From positions 1-64,000 of the forward strand of contig JAGRIH010000014.1 of NCBI GenBank assembly GCA_020443345.1: 64,000 bases of DNA, in the 5' to 3' direction. A program made the position numbers and the translations under genes. The notes below the pieces were generated by a model. The model saw nothing but the letters and a program-made list of their open reading frames with translations, had not been told where the DNA came from and did not search any database. Below are positions 19,551 through 30,231 of the stretch, piece after piece; position 1 is the first letter of the stretch, and the number at the start of each line of letters is the position of its first letter. Origin of the DNA: Halioglobus sp. GTDB lineage: Bacteria > Pseudomonadota > Gammaproteobacteria > Pseudomonadales > Halieaceae.

Positions 19551-20072
19551 ATGAGCAAGGGTACCGTGAACAAGGTGATCCTCGTGGGAAATCTGGGCAA
19601 CGATCCGGAAACGCGTTTTTTCCCGGACGGTGGCGCCGTCACCAATGCCAGCGTCGCCACCAGCGAGAGCTGGAAAGACCGGCAGACCGGCCAGATGCAG
19701 GAAAAAACCGAGTGGCACCGGGTGGTTTTCCGCGATCGGGGCAACTACCGGCTCGGCCAGATTGCCGGAGAATACCTGAAGAAGGGTTCCAAGGTGTATG
19801 TCGAGGGTAAACTGCAGACCCGCAAGTGGCAGGACCAGTCGGGTCAGGATCGCTACACCACCGAAATCGTGGCCAACGAGATGCAAATGCTCGACAGCCG
19901 CGGCGCCGGCCAGGGCGGGGGCTACGCAGATTCCGGCCAGTACAACCAGGGCGGGGCAGCCGGCGCAGGCGCCCCCGGCAAGGCGTCGCCGGCGGACTCT
20001 GCGGCGCCACAGGCCGACCCCGGGGGCGCGTCGGAGGGTTTCGGCAACTTCGACGACGACATTCCGTTTTGA
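19551..20072 (+). CDS. ssb: Single-stranded DNA-binding protein
   Basis: A 173-aa SSB. Residues 1 to about 110 form the OB fold ([60 protein letters not shown]). A glycine, alanine and proline-rich linker follows, then the acidic tip DDDIPF that binds RecO, Exo I, PriA and other partners. It protects single-stranded DNA in replication, recombination and repair. A 188-base upstream gap carries no gene. Confidence 0.97.
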   Translation: MSKGTVNKVILVGNLGNDPETRFFPDGGAVTNASVATSESWKDRQTGQMQEKTEWHRVVFRDRGNYRLGQIAGEYLKKGSKVYVEGKLQTRKWQDQSGQDRYTTEIVANEMQMLDSRGAGQGGGYADSGQYNQGGAAGAGAPGKASPADSAAPQADPGGASEGFGNFDDDIPF

Positions 20073-20126
20073 TGGGCAGCCGCGGTTGACACTCGAGCAG
20101 TAGGGCAGGGCAGCGGGTCGGCGGCG

Positions 20127-20993
20127 GTGCGCGTACTTGTCCTGGGTTGTGACACGCCCCTGGGCGAGGAACTGGCGGAGCGCCAGCGGCACCTCGGGCG
20201 GCACGACATAGTCGGCCTGTCCCGCGCTGCCTGCCGCTGGAAGAGCGAACGCCAGACCAAGAAGAGCATTGCCCGGGCCGAGTGCGACATCGTGGTGGAC
20301 GTGCGCATCGAGGCGGCGGGAGACGGCGGCAACACCATTCAGGAGCTGGATCTGAAACGCTGCCACTGGGTGGCCAAGGCGTGCCAGCGCAGCGATATGC
20401 CCTACCTGTATGTATCCAGTGCCCGGGTGTTTTCCGGACAACTCCCGCAGCCCTATACCGAAGAGGATCTACCGGACAGCGACGAAAGCGTGGGGCAGTT
20501 GCTGGCCAGTGCAGAGCAGATCGCGCGCGAAAGCTGTGCTGCTCACTTCATCCTGCGCCTGGGGCCGATTTTTTCTCACACGGGTCCGAACCTGACCGCC
20601 CGGATGCTGGATGCGATCGCGCGCGGGGAGAGCCTGTCACTGGACAACAATCTGCGCGGCGCGCCGGTGGCGGCCGCGGACGCTGCCAGGGTCCTGTCGG
20701 GGGTGCTGGATCAACTCGGGACCGGAATGCAGCCGTGGGGCATCTATCACTACTGCAGTTCCGATTCCACAACCTATTACGAGTTCGCGGAGGCGGTACT
20801 GGCCGCGGCCTCCCAGTTTTCCGAGTTGGGTCCGGCGGCAGTGCAACTGGCCGGAGCACAGGACAGTCTGGCACCGTTGAATCGCACGCTTAACTGCAGC
20901 AAGATACGCAGCACTTTTGCGATCAAGCAGGTGAGCTGGCGCAGCGCCATTGCCGATCTGGTCGAACGATACTACGCACAGCATGGAGAGTAA
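20127..20993 (+). CDS. NAD(P)-binding RmlD-like protein, degenerate active site
   Basis: A 288-aa protein of the extended short-chain dehydrogenase type, starting with GTG. The N terminus (VLVLGCDTPLGEEL) is a Rossmann loop. YLYVSSARVFSG resembles the RmlD dTDP-4-dehydrorhamnose reductase strand before the catalytic Tyr-x3-Lys, but no Yx3K pair follows (the region reads DSDESVGQLLASAEQ). It may have lost reductase activity or act as a binding protein. The moaB gene follows after 2 bases, so they are probably co-transcribed. No rhamnose genes are nearby. Confidence 0.7.
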   Translation: MRVLVLGCDTPLGEELAERQRHLGRHDIVGLSRAACRWKSERQTKKSIARAECDIVVDVRIEAAGDGGNTIQELDLKRCHWVAKACQRSDMPYLYVSSARVFSGQLPQPYTEEDLPDSDESVGQLLASAEQIARESCAAHFILRLGPIFSHTGPNLTARMLDAIARGESLSLDNNLRGAPVAAADAARVLSGVLDQLGTGMQPWGIYHYCSSDSTTYYEFAEAVLAAASQFSELGPAAVQLAGAQDSLAPLNRTLNCSKIRSTFAIKQVSWRSAIADLVERYYAQHGE

Positions 20994-20995
20994 GG

Positions 20996-21526
20996 ATGTC
21001 AAAGGCAACAGATGCAAAGGCAGAACCGTTGGCCATCGCGGTACTGACCGTTTCAGATACGCGCACACAGGAGAACGATACTTCCGGTCAGTACCTGGTC
21101 GAGGCGCTCGAAGCGGCGGGACACAGCACCGCTGCCAGGGCTATCGTGATCGATGACATCTACCAGATCAGGGCGGTGCTGTCGGCCTGGATCGCCGATG
21201 CGGCAATCGATGCGGTACTGGTGACGGGCGGCACGGGGTTCTCGGGCCGCGATTCCACGCCGGAGGCTGTGGCGCCGTTGTTCGACAAGGCCATAGACGG
21301 CTTTGGCGAGCTGTTCCGCAGTCTGTCCTACCAGGAAATCGGCTCTTCCACGGTGCAATCGCGGGCGGTGGCGGGATACGCCAACAATACCGTGATCTTC
21401 TGTATGCCGGGTTCGACCGGCGCCTGCCGGACCGCCTGGACCGGCCTGCTGCGCGAGCAGTTGGACAGCACCCACGGCCCCTGCAATTTTGTGGGTGTGC
21501 TGAAGGTGCGGGAGCAGCACCCTTGA
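20996..21526 (+). CDS. moaB: Molybdenum cofactor biosynthesis protein MoaB
   Basis: A 176-aa MoaB/Mog-fold protein ([71 protein letters not shown]). It adenylates molybdopterin or supports that step before MoeA inserts molybdate. Its stop overlaps the moeA start by four bases, and the pair forms one unit. A molybdenum pathway implies molybdoenzymes elsewhere in the genome. None is in this window. Confidence 0.92.
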   Translation: MSKATDAKAEPLAIAVLTVSDTRTQENDTSGQYLVEALEAAGHSTAARAIVIDDIYQIRAVLSAWIADAAIDAVLVTGGTGFSGRDSTPEAVAPLFDKAIDGFGELFRSLSYQEIGSSTVQSRAVAGYANNTVIFCMPGSTGACRTAWTGLLREQLDSTHGPCNFVGVLKVREQHP

Positions 21527-22725
21527 GCGAACTGCTCCCCGTCGCAGCGGCCCTGGCACAGGTGCTGGCCAGTGCCCGGCCCGCACCGGAAGCCCTGGAA
21601 TTGCCGCTGCTGGAGGCCCTGGGGTACACCCTGGCCGAAGACGTGATAGCGCGGGTCGACGTCCCCAACTACGACAACAGCGCCATGGACGGCTACGCGC
21701 TGCGGGCGGCGCAGGCCGGCAGTGCGCTGCCCGTAAGCCAGCGCATACCCGCCGGTGCCCCGGGGGACGAACTGCGCCCGGCGACGGCCGCCAGAATATT
21801 CACCGGCGGCGCCATTCCCCCGGGTGCCGATGCGGTGGTGATGCAGGAAAACTGCAGCGAGCGGGACGGCGTGGTCACGGTGAGCGGCGCGGTCGCCCCG
21901 GGGCAAAACATCCGCCCGCACGGACAGGACATCGCCGCGGGCGCCACCGTGCTGTCCCGCGGTCGTGTGCTGCGCCCCCAGGATATGGGCCTGCTGTCCT
22001 CGGTGGGTTGCGCCCGGGTCAGTGTCTACCGCCCGCTGCGCGTGGCAGTGCTCTCCACCGGGGACGAACTGGTCGAACCGGGCGCCGGTGAACTGCGCGA
22101 GGGACAACTGTACAATTCCAATCGCTACACCCTCGCCGGCCTGTTGCACTCGCTGCATATGACCGTGATCGACGGGGGTATTGTGCCCGATAGCGCCGAC
22201 CTTACGGCGCGCGCCCTGCGCGACGCCGCCGCCGGGGCCGACTGCGTGATCACTTCCGGCGGAGTGTCGGTCGGCGAGGAAGATCACGTCAAGGCGCAGG
22301 TCCAGCGCCTGGGCCACCTGGATCTGTGGAAGCTGGCCATCAAGCCGGGTAAACCGCTGGCTTTCGGCCGCATCGGCGACACGCCGTTCATCGGCCTGCC
22401 GGGCAACCCGACCTCGGTGTTCGTCACCTTCTGCCTGATCGCGCGGCCCTACCTGTTGCAGTTGCAGGGTGTGCTGGAACCCGCTTTCCCCGCGCTGCGG
22501 GCCAGGGCCGCGTTTGCCGTCACCAAACCGGGGTCCCGCCAGGAATACCTGCGGGTCGCTCTTGTCGACAGCCCGCAGGGGCCGCTGGCAAGTCGCTTCC
22601 CCAACCAGAGTTCCGGGGTGCTCAGCTCGGTGAGTTACAGCAACGCGCTGGCGGTGGTGCCACCGGGCGCTACGGTAACCGAAGGCGATATGGTGCAGGT
22701 GATACCGCTGGATTTGCTGGCCTGA
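21523..22725 (+). CDS. moeA: Molybdopterin molybdenumtransferase MoeA
   Basis: A 400-aa protein that inserts molybdate into adenylated molybdopterin. Signatures are [13 protein letters not shown] near residue 47, [32 protein letters not shown], the [13 protein letters not shown] motif and [20 protein letters not shown]. It probably begins at a TTG (21523) overlapping the moaB stop. No better start with a ribosome-binding site is visible. The length fits the family (about 400-410 aa). Confidence 0.93.
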   Translation: MSELLPVAAALAQVLASARPAPEALELPLLEALGYTLAEDVIARVDVPNYDNSAMDGYALRAAQAGSALPVSQRIPAGAPGDELRPATAARIFTGGAIPPGADAVVMQENCSERDGVVTVSGAVAPGQNIRPHGQDIAAGATVLSRGRVLRPQDMGLLSSVGCARVSVYRPLRVAVLSTGDELVEPGAGELREGQLYNSNRYTLAGLLHSLHMTVIDGGIVPDSADLTARALRDAAAGADCVITSGGVSVGEEDHVKAQVQRLGHLDLWKLAIKPGKPLAFGRIGDTPFIGLPGNPTSVFVTFCLIARPYLLQLQGVLEPAFPALRARAAFAVTKPGSRQEYLRVALVDSPQGPLASRFPNQSSGVLSSVSYSNALAVVPPGATVTEGDMVQVIPLDLLA

Positions 22726-22866
22726 ATTATATAAATGCACTTTTCACGCCCTGGCGGCGTCAGGTCCGTGCTCAGTCAGTCACATATTATTGTATATGCT
22801 CCTTCCCTGCGCGCGGTCCTTCCTTGCCGGGACGCGAAAATCACGATTTATAGAGATGCGCTATAG

Positions 22867-24093
22867 TTAGTCGGTGTACTTCTGGAACACCAGCGAGGCA
22901 TTGGTGCCGCCAAAACCAAAGCTGTTGGACATCACCCGCTGCAGATTCACGTTGTCGCGGCGGGTGACGGCGATGGGCAGGCCCTCGGCTTCGGGGTCCA
23001 GCTTCTCGATATTGGCCGAGGCCGCGATGAAGCCGCGCTGTTGCATCAACAGCGAGTAGATCGCCTCCTGTACGCCCGCCGCACCCAGTGAATGGCCGGA
23101 CAGGGACTTGGTGGAGCCGATCACCGGTACGTAATCGCGGTCCCGATAGGCTTCGCGCACCGCCTTCAATTCCTGTATGTCGCCCGCCGGGGTGCTGGTG
23201 CCGTGGGCGTTGATGTAGTCCACCGCACCCTCTACCGTGGCCAGCGCCTGTTGCATGCAGCGCACCGCGCCTTCGCCCGAGGGCGCCACCATGTCATAGC
23301 CGTCGGAAGTCGCACCGTAACCCACCAGTTCGGCGTAGATTTTTGCCCCCCTGGCGCGGGCGTGCTCCAGTTCTTCCACCACCAGCATGCCGCCGCCGCC
23401 GGCGATAACAAAGCCGTCGCGGTCGGCATCGTAGGCGCGCGATGCGCGCTGTGGTGTGTCGTTGTACTTGGTGGACAGTGCACCCATGGCGTCGAACAGG
23501 CAGCTCAGGGTCCAGTGCAGCTCCTCGCCGCCGCCCGCAAAGACAATGTCCTGCTTGCCCAGCTGAATCTGCTCCATGGCGTTGCCGATGCAGTGGGCGC
23601 TGGTGGAGCAGGCCGATGAAATAGAGTAGTTGATGCCCTTGATCTTGAATGGCGTGGCCAGGCAGGCCGACACGGTGCTGCCCATCGTCTGTGTCACGCG
23701 ATAGGGCCCTACCCGGCGCAGTCCGCGCTCGCGCAGGATGTCCGCTGCCTCGGTCTGGCTGCTGGACGAAGCGCCGCCGGAGCCGGCGATAATCCCGGTG
23801 CGCACATTGGAAATCTGTGCCTCTTCCAGGCCGGCGTCGGCGATAGCCTGCTGCATGGCGATATAGGCATAGGCCGCCGCGTCCCCCATGAAACGCAGCT
23901 GTTTGCGGTCGATATGGGCTGCGATATCGATCTGCGGTGCACCGGCCACGTGCGAGCGCATGCCCATGTCGATCTGTTCCTGGCGCAAGGCGATACCCGA
24001 GCGGCCCTCGTACAGCGACCGGGTGACTGATTCGGCATCATTGCCCAGGCAGGACACGATGCCCAGTCCGGTAATTACGACTCTGGTAGACAC
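22867..24093 (-). CDS. fabB: 3-oxoacyl-ACP synthase I (FabB)
   Basis: A 408-aa beta-ketoacyl-ACP synthase. Active residues are the nucleophilic Cys in [18 protein letters not shown] near residue 162, the His in [11 protein letters not shown] near residue 297 and the His in [14 protein letters not shown] near residue 332. FabB extends the cis-unsaturated chain made by FabA and is needed for unsaturated fatty acids. The GTG start shares a base with the fabA stop (TAGTG), so translation is coupled. FabAB operons are typical of gamma- and some alphaproteobacteria. Confidence 0.96.
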   Translation of the reverse strand: MSTRVVITGLGIVSCLGNDAESVTRSLYEGRSGIALRQEQIDMGMRSHVAGAPQIDIAAHIDRKQLRFMGDAAAYAYIAMQQAIADAGLEEAQISNVRTGIIAGSGGASSSSQTEAADILRERGLRRVGPYRVTQTMGSTVSACLATPFKIKGINYSISSACSTSAHCIGNAMEQIQLGKQDIVFAGGGEELHWTLSCLFDAMGALSTKYNDTPQRASRAYDADRDGFVIAGGGGMLVVEELEHARARGAKIYAELVGYGATSDGYDMVAPSGEGAVRCMQQALATVEGAVDYINAHGTSTPAGDIQELKAVREAYRDRDYVPVIGSTKSLSGHSLGAAGVQEAIYSLLMQQRGFIAASANIEKLDPEAEGLPIAVTRRDNVNLQRVMSNSFGFGGTNASLVFQKYTD

Positions 24094-24608
24094 TAAAATG
24101 ACTCCGTGGATGTGAACAGGCCGACGCGCAGGTCCTTGGCCAGATAGATCTCCCTACCGTCTACTGATACGGTGCCATCGGCAATGCCCATGATCAGCTT
24201 GCGCTCGATGACACGTTTCACGTTGATGTGATAGACCACCCGGGATGCGCTGGGCAGTATCTGACCGGTGAATTTCACCTCGCCGCAGCCCAGCGCCCGC
24301 CCCCGGCCGGGATTGCCGCGCCAGCCCAGGAAGAACCCGACGAGCTGCCACATGGCGTCCAGTCCGAGACAGCCCGGCATCACCGGATCACCGGGAAAGT
24401 GACAGCGGAAGAACCACAGATCGGGATTGATATCCAGCTCCGCGATGACCTCGCCCTTGGCATAGCTGCCGCCGCTGGAGCTGATGTGTGCAACGCGATC
24501 GACCATGAGCATATTATCGGTCGGCAGTTGTGCGTTGCCGTGACCGAATAATTCACCGTGGCCGCAGGCGACCAGCTCTTCCTTGGTGTACGCGTTCTTT
24601 CCAGACAT
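24093..24608 (-). CDS. fabA: 3-hydroxydecanoyl-ACP dehydratase/isomerase (FabA)
   Basis: A 171-aa hot-dog-fold enzyme. The catalytic His lies in [20 protein letters not shown] and the Asp in the same stretch. It dehydrates beta-hydroxydecanoyl-ACP and isomerises it to the cis-3 form, which starts anaerobic unsaturated fatty acid synthesis. I start at 24608 ([20 protein letters not shown]), which matches the family. The frame opens ten codons earlier. It is followed directly by fabB. The upstream 234 bases separate it from the divergent manC gene. Confidence 0.96.
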   Translation of the reverse strand: MSGKNAYTKEELVACGHGELFGHGNAQLPTDNMLMVDRVAHISSSGGSYAKGEVIAELDINPDLWFFRCHFPGDPVMPGCLGLDAMWQLVGFFLGWRGNPGRGRALGCGEVKFTGQILPSASRVVYHINVKRVIERKLIMGIADGTVSVDGREIYLAKDLRVGLFTSTESF

Positions 24609-24842
24609 AGATTTTCCATTGCTGCCAGTAGCCGGCACAGCGGCGCGCGGGGCGAAACAGAGCGGTTGGGCACGGGCGGCACCCGGTGCGCCACCATTTT
24701 AATTGCTGGGGACCACAAGTCCAGCTCTTTGCTGGTCAAAAATCCGGTCGTCCGTTACTATGCGACGCACTGTGTGTATCTGTCTCAGGTCACGTTCACT
24801 AGCGCAACCTCGCCTGCCGACAGCGGGTGATACAGGAACCGG

Positions 24843-26252
24843 ATGTTAGTACCCGTACTGCTCAGCGGCGGAGTTGGCAGCCGCCTGTGGCCGGTCTCCC
24901 GGGAGACCCATCCCAAGCAGTTTCAACCGCTGACCGGCGAACTGTCCATGCTGCAGGAGACCCTGCAGCGCACCTCGGACCTGGAGGAGTCGGCACCGGT
25001 CGTGGTGTGCAACGAGGACCACCGTTTCATGGTGGCGGAGCAGTTGCGCCAGGTGGGTATGCGCGCCAGCGCGCTGATCCTGGAACCCCAGGGGCGCAAC
25101 ACCGCGCCGGCGGTGGCGCTGGCGGCCCTGCACGCCCAGGCCAATACCCCCGGGGCCATTCTGCTGGTGCTGCCGGCCGATCACCTGATCACCGACGTGG
25201 GCGCTTTTGTCGACGCCGTGGAGCGCGCCGTGCCGCTGGCCGGGCAGGGGCGCCTGGTGACCTTTGGCGTGGTCCCGACCAGCCCGGAAACCGGCTACGG
25301 TTATATCAAGTGTGGGGCCGGCTCAGGTAACGGGCTGTACGATCTGGCACGTTTTGTGGAGAAACCCGACGCGGCCACCGCCAGGGCCTACCTCGACAGC
25401 GGCGATTACCTGTGGAACAGCGGCATGTTCCTGCTCAGCGCCGCCACCTACCTGGAACAACTGCAGCGCTACGCCCCCGACATCCTGGACTGCTGCCAGC
25501 GGGCGATGGAGCAGGCGGCGACGGATATGGACTTTGTACGGCCCTGCGCGCAGGCGTTCCAGGCCTGTCCCAGCGACAGTATCGACTATGCCGTCATGGA
25601 AAAGACCGAGGTGGGCAGTGTGGTCTCGCTCGACTGTGGCTGGAGCGATGTCGGCGCCTGGTCGGCCCTGTGGGATGTGGCACAGCGCGACCCCCGGGGC
25701 AACGCCAGTTGCGGGGACGTGATTCTGGATAACTGCAGCAATGGCTATTTTCGCAGCGAGTCGCGGCTGGTGGCCGCCGTCGGCGTGGAGAATCTGGTGG
25801 TGGTGGAGACAGCCGACGCAGTGCTGGTGGCGGAGCGCTCCACGGTGCAGGATGTCAAGCGCATCGTCAGCAGGCTGAAAGAGCAGCAGCGTCCCGAAGC
25901 CTTTCTCCACCGCCGCGTCTATCGTCCCTGGGGAACCTATGAAACCCTGTTCAGCGCACAGCGATTCCAGGTAAAGCGCATCGTGGTCAATCCGGGGCAG
26001 ACCCTGTCGCTGCAAATGCACCACCATCGGGCCGAGCACTGGGTGGTGGTCCGCGGCACCGCTGAGGTGACCTGCGAGGACCGGGTGTTCATGCTGGGAG
26101 AGGATGAGTCGACCTATATCCCGCTGGGGCACAAGCACCGCCTGTCGAACCCGGGCCGCATCGCCCTGGAGTTGATAGAGGTCCAATCCGGCGCCTATCT
26201 GGGCGAGGACGATATCGTGCGCTTTGAAGACGTTTACGGCCGCGACAGTTGA
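24843..26252 (+). CDS. manC: Mannose-1-phosphate guanylyltransferase / mannose-6-phosphate isomerase
   Basis: A 469-aa bifunctional enzyme (ManC/AlgA/CpsB). The N-terminal nucleotidyl transferase domain has the pyrophosphorylase motif LSGGVGSRLWPVSRETHPKQ, where family members more often have GGSGTRLWP, and FVEKPD. The C-terminal cupin has RPWGTYETLFSAQRFQVKRI and MHHHRAEHWVVVRGTAEVTC with metal-binding histidines. It makes GDP-mannose from fructose-6-P-derived mannose phosphates. With galU, manB and pgi downstream it forms a sugar-nucleotide block that likely supplies an exopolysaccharide or O-antigen made elsewhere. Confidence 0.95.
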   Translation: MLVPVLLSGGVGSRLWPVSRETHPKQFQPLTGELSMLQETLQRTSDLEESAPVVVCNEDHRFMVAEQLRQVGMRASALILEPQGRNTAPAVALAALHAQANTPGAILLVLPADHLITDVGAFVDAVERAVPLAGQGRLVTFGVVPTSPETGYGYIKCGAGSGNGLYDLARFVEKPDAATARAYLDSGDYLWNSGMFLLSAATYLEQLQRYAPDILDCCQRAMEQAATDMDFVRPCAQAFQACPSDSIDYAVMEKTEVGSVVSLDCGWSDVGAWSALWDVAQRDPRGNASCGDVILDNCSNGYFRSESRLVAAVGVENLVVVETADAVLVAERSTVQDVKRIVSRLKEQQRPEAFLHRRVYRPWGTYETLFSAQRFQVKRIVVNPGQTLSLQMHHHRAEHWVVVRGTAEVTCEDRVFMLGEDESTYIPLGHKHRLSNPGRIALELIEVQSGAYLGEDDIVRFEDVYGRDS

Positions 26253-26300
26253 TAGCGGGCAATAGGGCCTGTTAGCGGCCCGACAAGGAGGTTCTAAGAT

Positions 26301-27128
26301 ATGATCAGCAAGTGTCTGTTCCCGGTGGCCGGCTACGGCACCCGGTTCCTGCCGGCTACCAAGAGCATGCCCAAAGAGATGCTGCCGGTGGTCAACAAGC
26401 CGCTGGTGCAGTACGGTGTGGAGGAGGCGATCGAGGCCGGTATGACCACCTGTGCCATGGTGACCGGGCGCGGCAAGCGCGCCATCGCCGATCACTTCGA
26501 TATCAGTTACGAGCTGGAACACCAGATTGCCGGCAGCGGCAAGGAAAAATACCTCGAGAGTATCCGCAACGTATTGGAGCAGGGCGTGTTCACCATGGTG
26601 CGCCAGCGGGAAATGAAGGGCCTGGGACACGCCATTCTCACCGGGCAGGTGCTGACCGGCAACGAGCCCTTTGGCGTGCTGCTGTCCGACGACCTGTGTC
26701 TGAACGACGGCCCGGGCGTATTGGCGCAGATGGTGGAGCTGTACAAGCAGTTTCGCTGTTCCATCGTCGCCATACAGGAAGTGCCGCCCGAGGAAACCCA
26801 CAAGTACGGAGTGATTGCCGGGGGGTGCTTGAAGCCCGGTATCTACAGTGTGGAACAGATGGTGGAAAAACCCGCGCCCGAGGACGCGCCGTCCAACCTG
26901 GCGATTATCGGGCGCTATATCCTCACGCCGGATATCTTCGATATCCTGCGCGAGACCGAAGCCGGTGCCAACGGCGAAATTCAGCTCACCGACGCGCTGC
27001 AGGAACAGGCGCGGCGCGGCTGTGTGATGGCCTACAAATTCCGCGGACGCCGCTTCGACTGCGGCAGCGTGCCGGGCTTTGTCGAGGCCACCAACTTTGT
27101 CTACGAAAACTACTACTCGGGCGACTGA
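26301..27128 (+). CDS. galU: UTP-glucose-1-phosphate uridylyltransferase
   Basis: A 275-aa GalU/GtaB enzyme ([40 protein letters not shown]). The nucleotide-binding Gly-rich loop, the conserved VEKP lysine region ([11 protein letters not shown]) and the [14 protein letters not shown] segment are present. It makes UDP-glucose for envelope and exopolysaccharide synthesis. AAGGAGG lies upstream. manB starts 11 bases after its stop. Confidence 0.96.
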   Translation: MISKCLFPVAGYGTRFLPATKSMPKEMLPVVNKPLVQYGVEEAIEAGMTTCAMVTGRGKRAIADHFDISYELEHQIAGSGKEKYLESIRNVLEQGVFTMVRQREMKGLGHAILTGQVLTGNEPFGVLLSDDLCLNDGPGVLAQMVELYKQFRCSIVAIQEVPPEETHKYGVIAGGCLKPGIYSVEQMVEKPAPEDAPSNLAIIGRYILTPDIFDILRETEAGANGEIQLTDALQEQARRGCVMAYKFRGRRFDCGSVPGFVEATNFVYENYYSGD

Positions 27129-27139
27129 AAAGGCCCGCT

Positions 27140-28489
27140 GTGCAACGGATCACCTGCTTCAAGGCCTACGACGTGCGCGGTCGCGTGCCGGATCAGTTGA
27201 ACGAGGATATCGCGTACCGTATCGGGCGCGCCTACGCAGACGTGGTCGAGCCGCGCCGGGTGGTGGTGGGGCACGATGTCCGGCTGACCAGTGCCGCGAT
27301 ACTGGCGGCGCTCACCCGGGGCCTGCTGGAGCAGGGCGTGGATGTCTACGATATCGGCCTGTGCGGCACCGAGGAAATCTATTTCGCCACCTCCCACGCC
27401 GGGATGGACGGCGGTATCGTGGTCACCGCCAGCCACAACCCGAAGGACTACAACGGCATGAAGTTCGTGCGGGAGGAGTCGCGGCCGATCTCCGGCGACA
27501 CCGGCCTGTTCGACATCAGGGACCGCGCGCAGGTCGGCGAGTTCGAGTCCGTGCAGCAGGCGGGACAGCGGCACCGCCTGGACACATCCGGCGCCTATAT
27601 CGAGCACCTGCTGTCTTACGTGGATGTGGCGAGCCTGCAGGCGCTGAAGATCGTCGTCGACGCAGGCAACGGCGGCGCCGGCCGGATCATCGACCTGCTG
27701 CAGCCGCACCTGCCCTTTGAATTCATCAAGCTGCACCACCGCGCGGACGGCAATTTCCCCAACGGCGTGCCCAACCCCCTGCTGCCGGAAAACCGCGCGG
27801 CGGCCATAGCTGCGGTGCGCACGCACGGCGCCGACCTGGGCGTTGCCTGGGACGGGGACTTCGACCGCTGTTTTTTCTTCGACGAGCGCGGCGATTTTAT
27901 CGAGGGCTACTACGTGGTGGGGCTGCTGGCCGAGGCCTTCCTGCGCCGGGGCGGGCCGGCGCGTGTCGTGCACGACCCGCGGCTCACCTGGAACACCATC
28001 GACATCGTCGAGTCCCTGGGTGGCGAGGCGGTGCAGAGCAAGACCGGGCACGCCTTTATCAAGGAGCGCATGCGGCTGGAAAACGCGGTGTATGGCGGGG
28101 AGATGAGCGCCCACCACTATTTCCGGGACTTCGCCTTTTGCGACAGCGGCATGATCCCCTGGCTGCTGGTCACGGCCCTCGTCAGCCGCGCGGGCCAGCC
28201 CCTGTCCAGCCTGGTGGCGCAGCGCGTGGCGGCCTATCCCTGCAGCGGTGAGATCAACCGCACCATCGCGGACCCCGCCGCGGTCCTGTCGCGAGTCGAG
28301 GCGCATTATCGCGAGCGGGCGCAAAGCGTCGAACACGTGGATGGGCTGAGTATGGTCCTGGGCGACTGGCGCTTCAACCTGCGCATGTCCAATACCGAAC
28401 CGGTAGTGCGTCTGAATGTCGAAAGCCGCGGCGACCGCGCGCTGATGGAGGCGAAAACGGCGGAGCTACTGGCCCTGATCGATACCTGA
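27140..28489 (+). CDS. manB: Phosphomannomutase
   Basis: A 449-aa alpha-D-phosphohexomutase close to enteric CpsG/ManB ([20 protein letters not shown] at the N terminus). The catalytic phosphoserine loop is [13 protein letters not shown], the magnesium loop is DGDFDR, sugar binding is [13 protein letters not shown] and the phosphate-binding loop is [12 protein letters not shown]. It turns mannose-6-P into mannose-1-P for manC. I start at the GTG at 27140 because the much longer open frame upstream only overlaps galU. Its 3' end overlaps the converging pgi gene by 24 bases. Confidence 0.95.
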   Translation: MQRITCFKAYDVRGRVPDQLNEDIAYRIGRAYADVVEPRRVVVGHDVRLTSAAILAALTRGLLEQGVDVYDIGLCGTEEIYFATSHAGMDGGIVVTASHNPKDYNGMKFVREESRPISGDTGLFDIRDRAQVGEFESVQQAGQRHRLDTSGAYIEHLLSYVDVASLQALKIVVDAGNGGAGRIIDLLQPHLPFEFIKLHHRADGNFPNGVPNPLLPENRAAAIAAVRTHGADLGVAWDGDFDRCFFFDERGDFIEGYYVVGLLAEAFLRRGGPARVVHDPRLTWNTIDIVESLGGEAVQSKTGHAFIKERMRLENAVYGGEMSAHHYFRDFAFCDSGMIPWLLVTALVSRAGQPLSSLVAQRVAAYPCSGEINRTIADPAAVLSRVEAHYRERAQSVEHVDGLSMVLGDWRFNLRMSNTEPVVRLNVESRGDRALMEAKTAELLALIDT

Positions 28490-30121
28490 CTGCGCTTCTT
28501 GCCAGGCCGCTATCAGGTGCTCGGTGGTCGGGTCCAGGCCCTGCGCCGGGCGGGTTGCGGACAATACCTCCAGTATTTGTGCACTGATCTCCTTGCCCAA
28601 TTCCACGCCCCACTGATCGAACGGGTTGATGCCCCACAGCCGTGCGCTGCAGAACGTGCGGTGTTCATACAGAGCCAGCAGTGCGCCCAGCGCGGCCGGG
28701 GTGAGTGCGCTCATGCTGATAACACTGCTGGGCCGGTTGCCGGGCATGGCCAGGTGGGGCGCGAGCCGCGCGGCATCCGCCGCACCCAGGCCGCGCTGGA
28801 GCAGGGTGGCGCGGGCCTCTTCCAGGGAGCGTCCCACCATCAGGGCGCGGCTCTGCGCCAGGCAGTTGGCCACCAACTGGCGATGCTGCTGCGCCAGGCC
28901 GGTGTGGGTGGTCAGCGGCAGCACGAAATCCACCGGACACAGCCGCGTGCCCTGGTGCAGCAACTGGTGAAAGGAGTGTTGTCCCATGGTGCCGGCAGCG
29001 CCCCACAGGATCGGCGCCGTGCTGTAATCCAGCGGCGCCCCCTGTGCGCTGACGCCCTTGCCGTTACTTTCCATGGTGAGTTGCTGCAGGAAATCCGGGA
29101 GCCGTCGCAAGCTGTTGTCGTAGGGCAGCACCGCGTGGTTACTGGCACCCAGGTAGTTGCAGTTCCAGATTTCCAGCAGGCCCAGCAGCAGCGGCATGTT
29201 GTGCGCCGCCGGGCTGTCGCGAAAGTGCGCATCCATGGCCGCGGCGCCAGCCAGGAATTGCTCGAAATGTGCCCAGCCGACCGCAATGGCACAGCTCAGC
29301 CCGATGGCCGACCATACGGAATAGCGCCCGCCCACCCAGTCCCACATGGGCAGGCAATGCTGTGCCCGAATACCGAACTGCGCCGCCGCCTCGAGGTTGC
29401 TGGTAATCGCCAGGAAATGCCGCTCGAGGTCGGCGTCGGCGGCGCCCGCGTCGAGTATCCAGCGCCGCGCCGACAGGCTGTTGGCCAGGGTCTCCTCGGT
29501 GCGAAAGGACTTTGAGCACACGATGAACAGGGTCGTCGCCGGGTGCAGTGGGCGCAGGGTGTCCTGCAGATCTGCCGGATCGACGTTGGCCACGTAGTGG
29601 CAGGCAATGGTGCCGCGGTAGGGACGCAGCGCCTCGGTGACCAGGCGCGGGCCGAGGTCGGACCCACCGATACCGATGTTGACGACATCGGTGATAGCCG
29701 CGCCGGTATAGCCGCGATGTTCGCCGCGTTGCAGGCGCCCGGCCCAGTCGCGCATGCGCGCACGGGCGCCGGCGACCTCCCGGAAGCGCTCCTGCTGGCC
29801 GTCGCCGGATGCCGCGCGCAGCAGGGTGTGCAGGGCCGGCCGGTCCTCGGTATTGTTGAGGTGTTCCCCGCCGAACAGCGCCCGTATGCCGTCCTCCACG
29901 CCCGCCTGACCGGCCAGGCGCAACAGCCCCGCACGGGCGTCACGGTGCAACAGCTGCCTGGAGTAATCCAGCCGCAGGCCGGCGGCGGTCAGGGTGAAAT
30001 CCTCCGCGCGTTGCCGGTCCGCGGCAAACAGGTCGCTGATGGATGCGCCGCGCAGGGCCGCGGCGTGGCCCTGCAGTTCGCCGTGAGCCGGTAATTCGTT
30101 GAGCAGCACGCGCGATGCCAT
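28466..30121 (-). CDS. pgi: Glucose-6-phosphate isomerase
   Basis: A 551-aa Pgi (549 in E. coli). Diagnostic segments are the family signature [33 protein letters not shown], and [12 protein letters not shown] with the catalytic lysine near the C terminus. It interconverts glucose-6-P and fructose-6-P and feeds the mannose route through fructose-6-P. I start at 30121 ([17 protein letters not shown]), which fits the family length. A longer frame opens 21 codons upstream. It faces manB tail to tail. Confidence 0.96.
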   Translation of the reverse strand: MASRVLLNELPAHGELQGHAAALRGASISDLFAADRQRAEDFTLTAAGLRLDYSRQLLHRDARAGLLRLAGQAGVEDGIRALFGGEHLNNTEDRPALHTLLRAASGDGQQERFREVAGARARMRDWAGRLQRGEHRGYTGAAITDVVNIGIGGSDLGPRLVTEALRPYRGTIACHYVANVDPADLQDTLRPLHPATTLFIVCSKSFRTEETLANSLSARRWILDAGAADADLERHFLAITSNLEAAAQFGIRAQHCLPMWDWVGGRYSVWSAIGLSCAIAVGWAHFEQFLAGAAAMDAHFRDSPAAHNMPLLLGLLEIWNCNYLGASNHAVLPYDNSLRRLPDFLQQLTMESNGKGVSAQGAPLDYSTAPILWGAAGTMGQHSFHQLLHQGTRLCPVDFVLPLTTHTGLAQQHRQLVANCLAQSRALMVGRSLEEARATLLQRGLGAADAARLAPHLAMPGNRPSSVISMSALTPAALGALLALYEHRTFCSARLWGINPFDQWGVELGKEISAQILEVLSATRPAQGLDPTTEHLIAAWQEAQSGIDQGQ

Positions 30122-30231
30122 TGCCGAAACCTGCGGGATCAGAAGCGGAGGTACGAGTATAGAAAGCGCGTCGGCACCGCGCAATTATCCGGGCGCGGCC
30201 GGCCGGCGCCGGGCCGCGCGTCGGGACCTGT

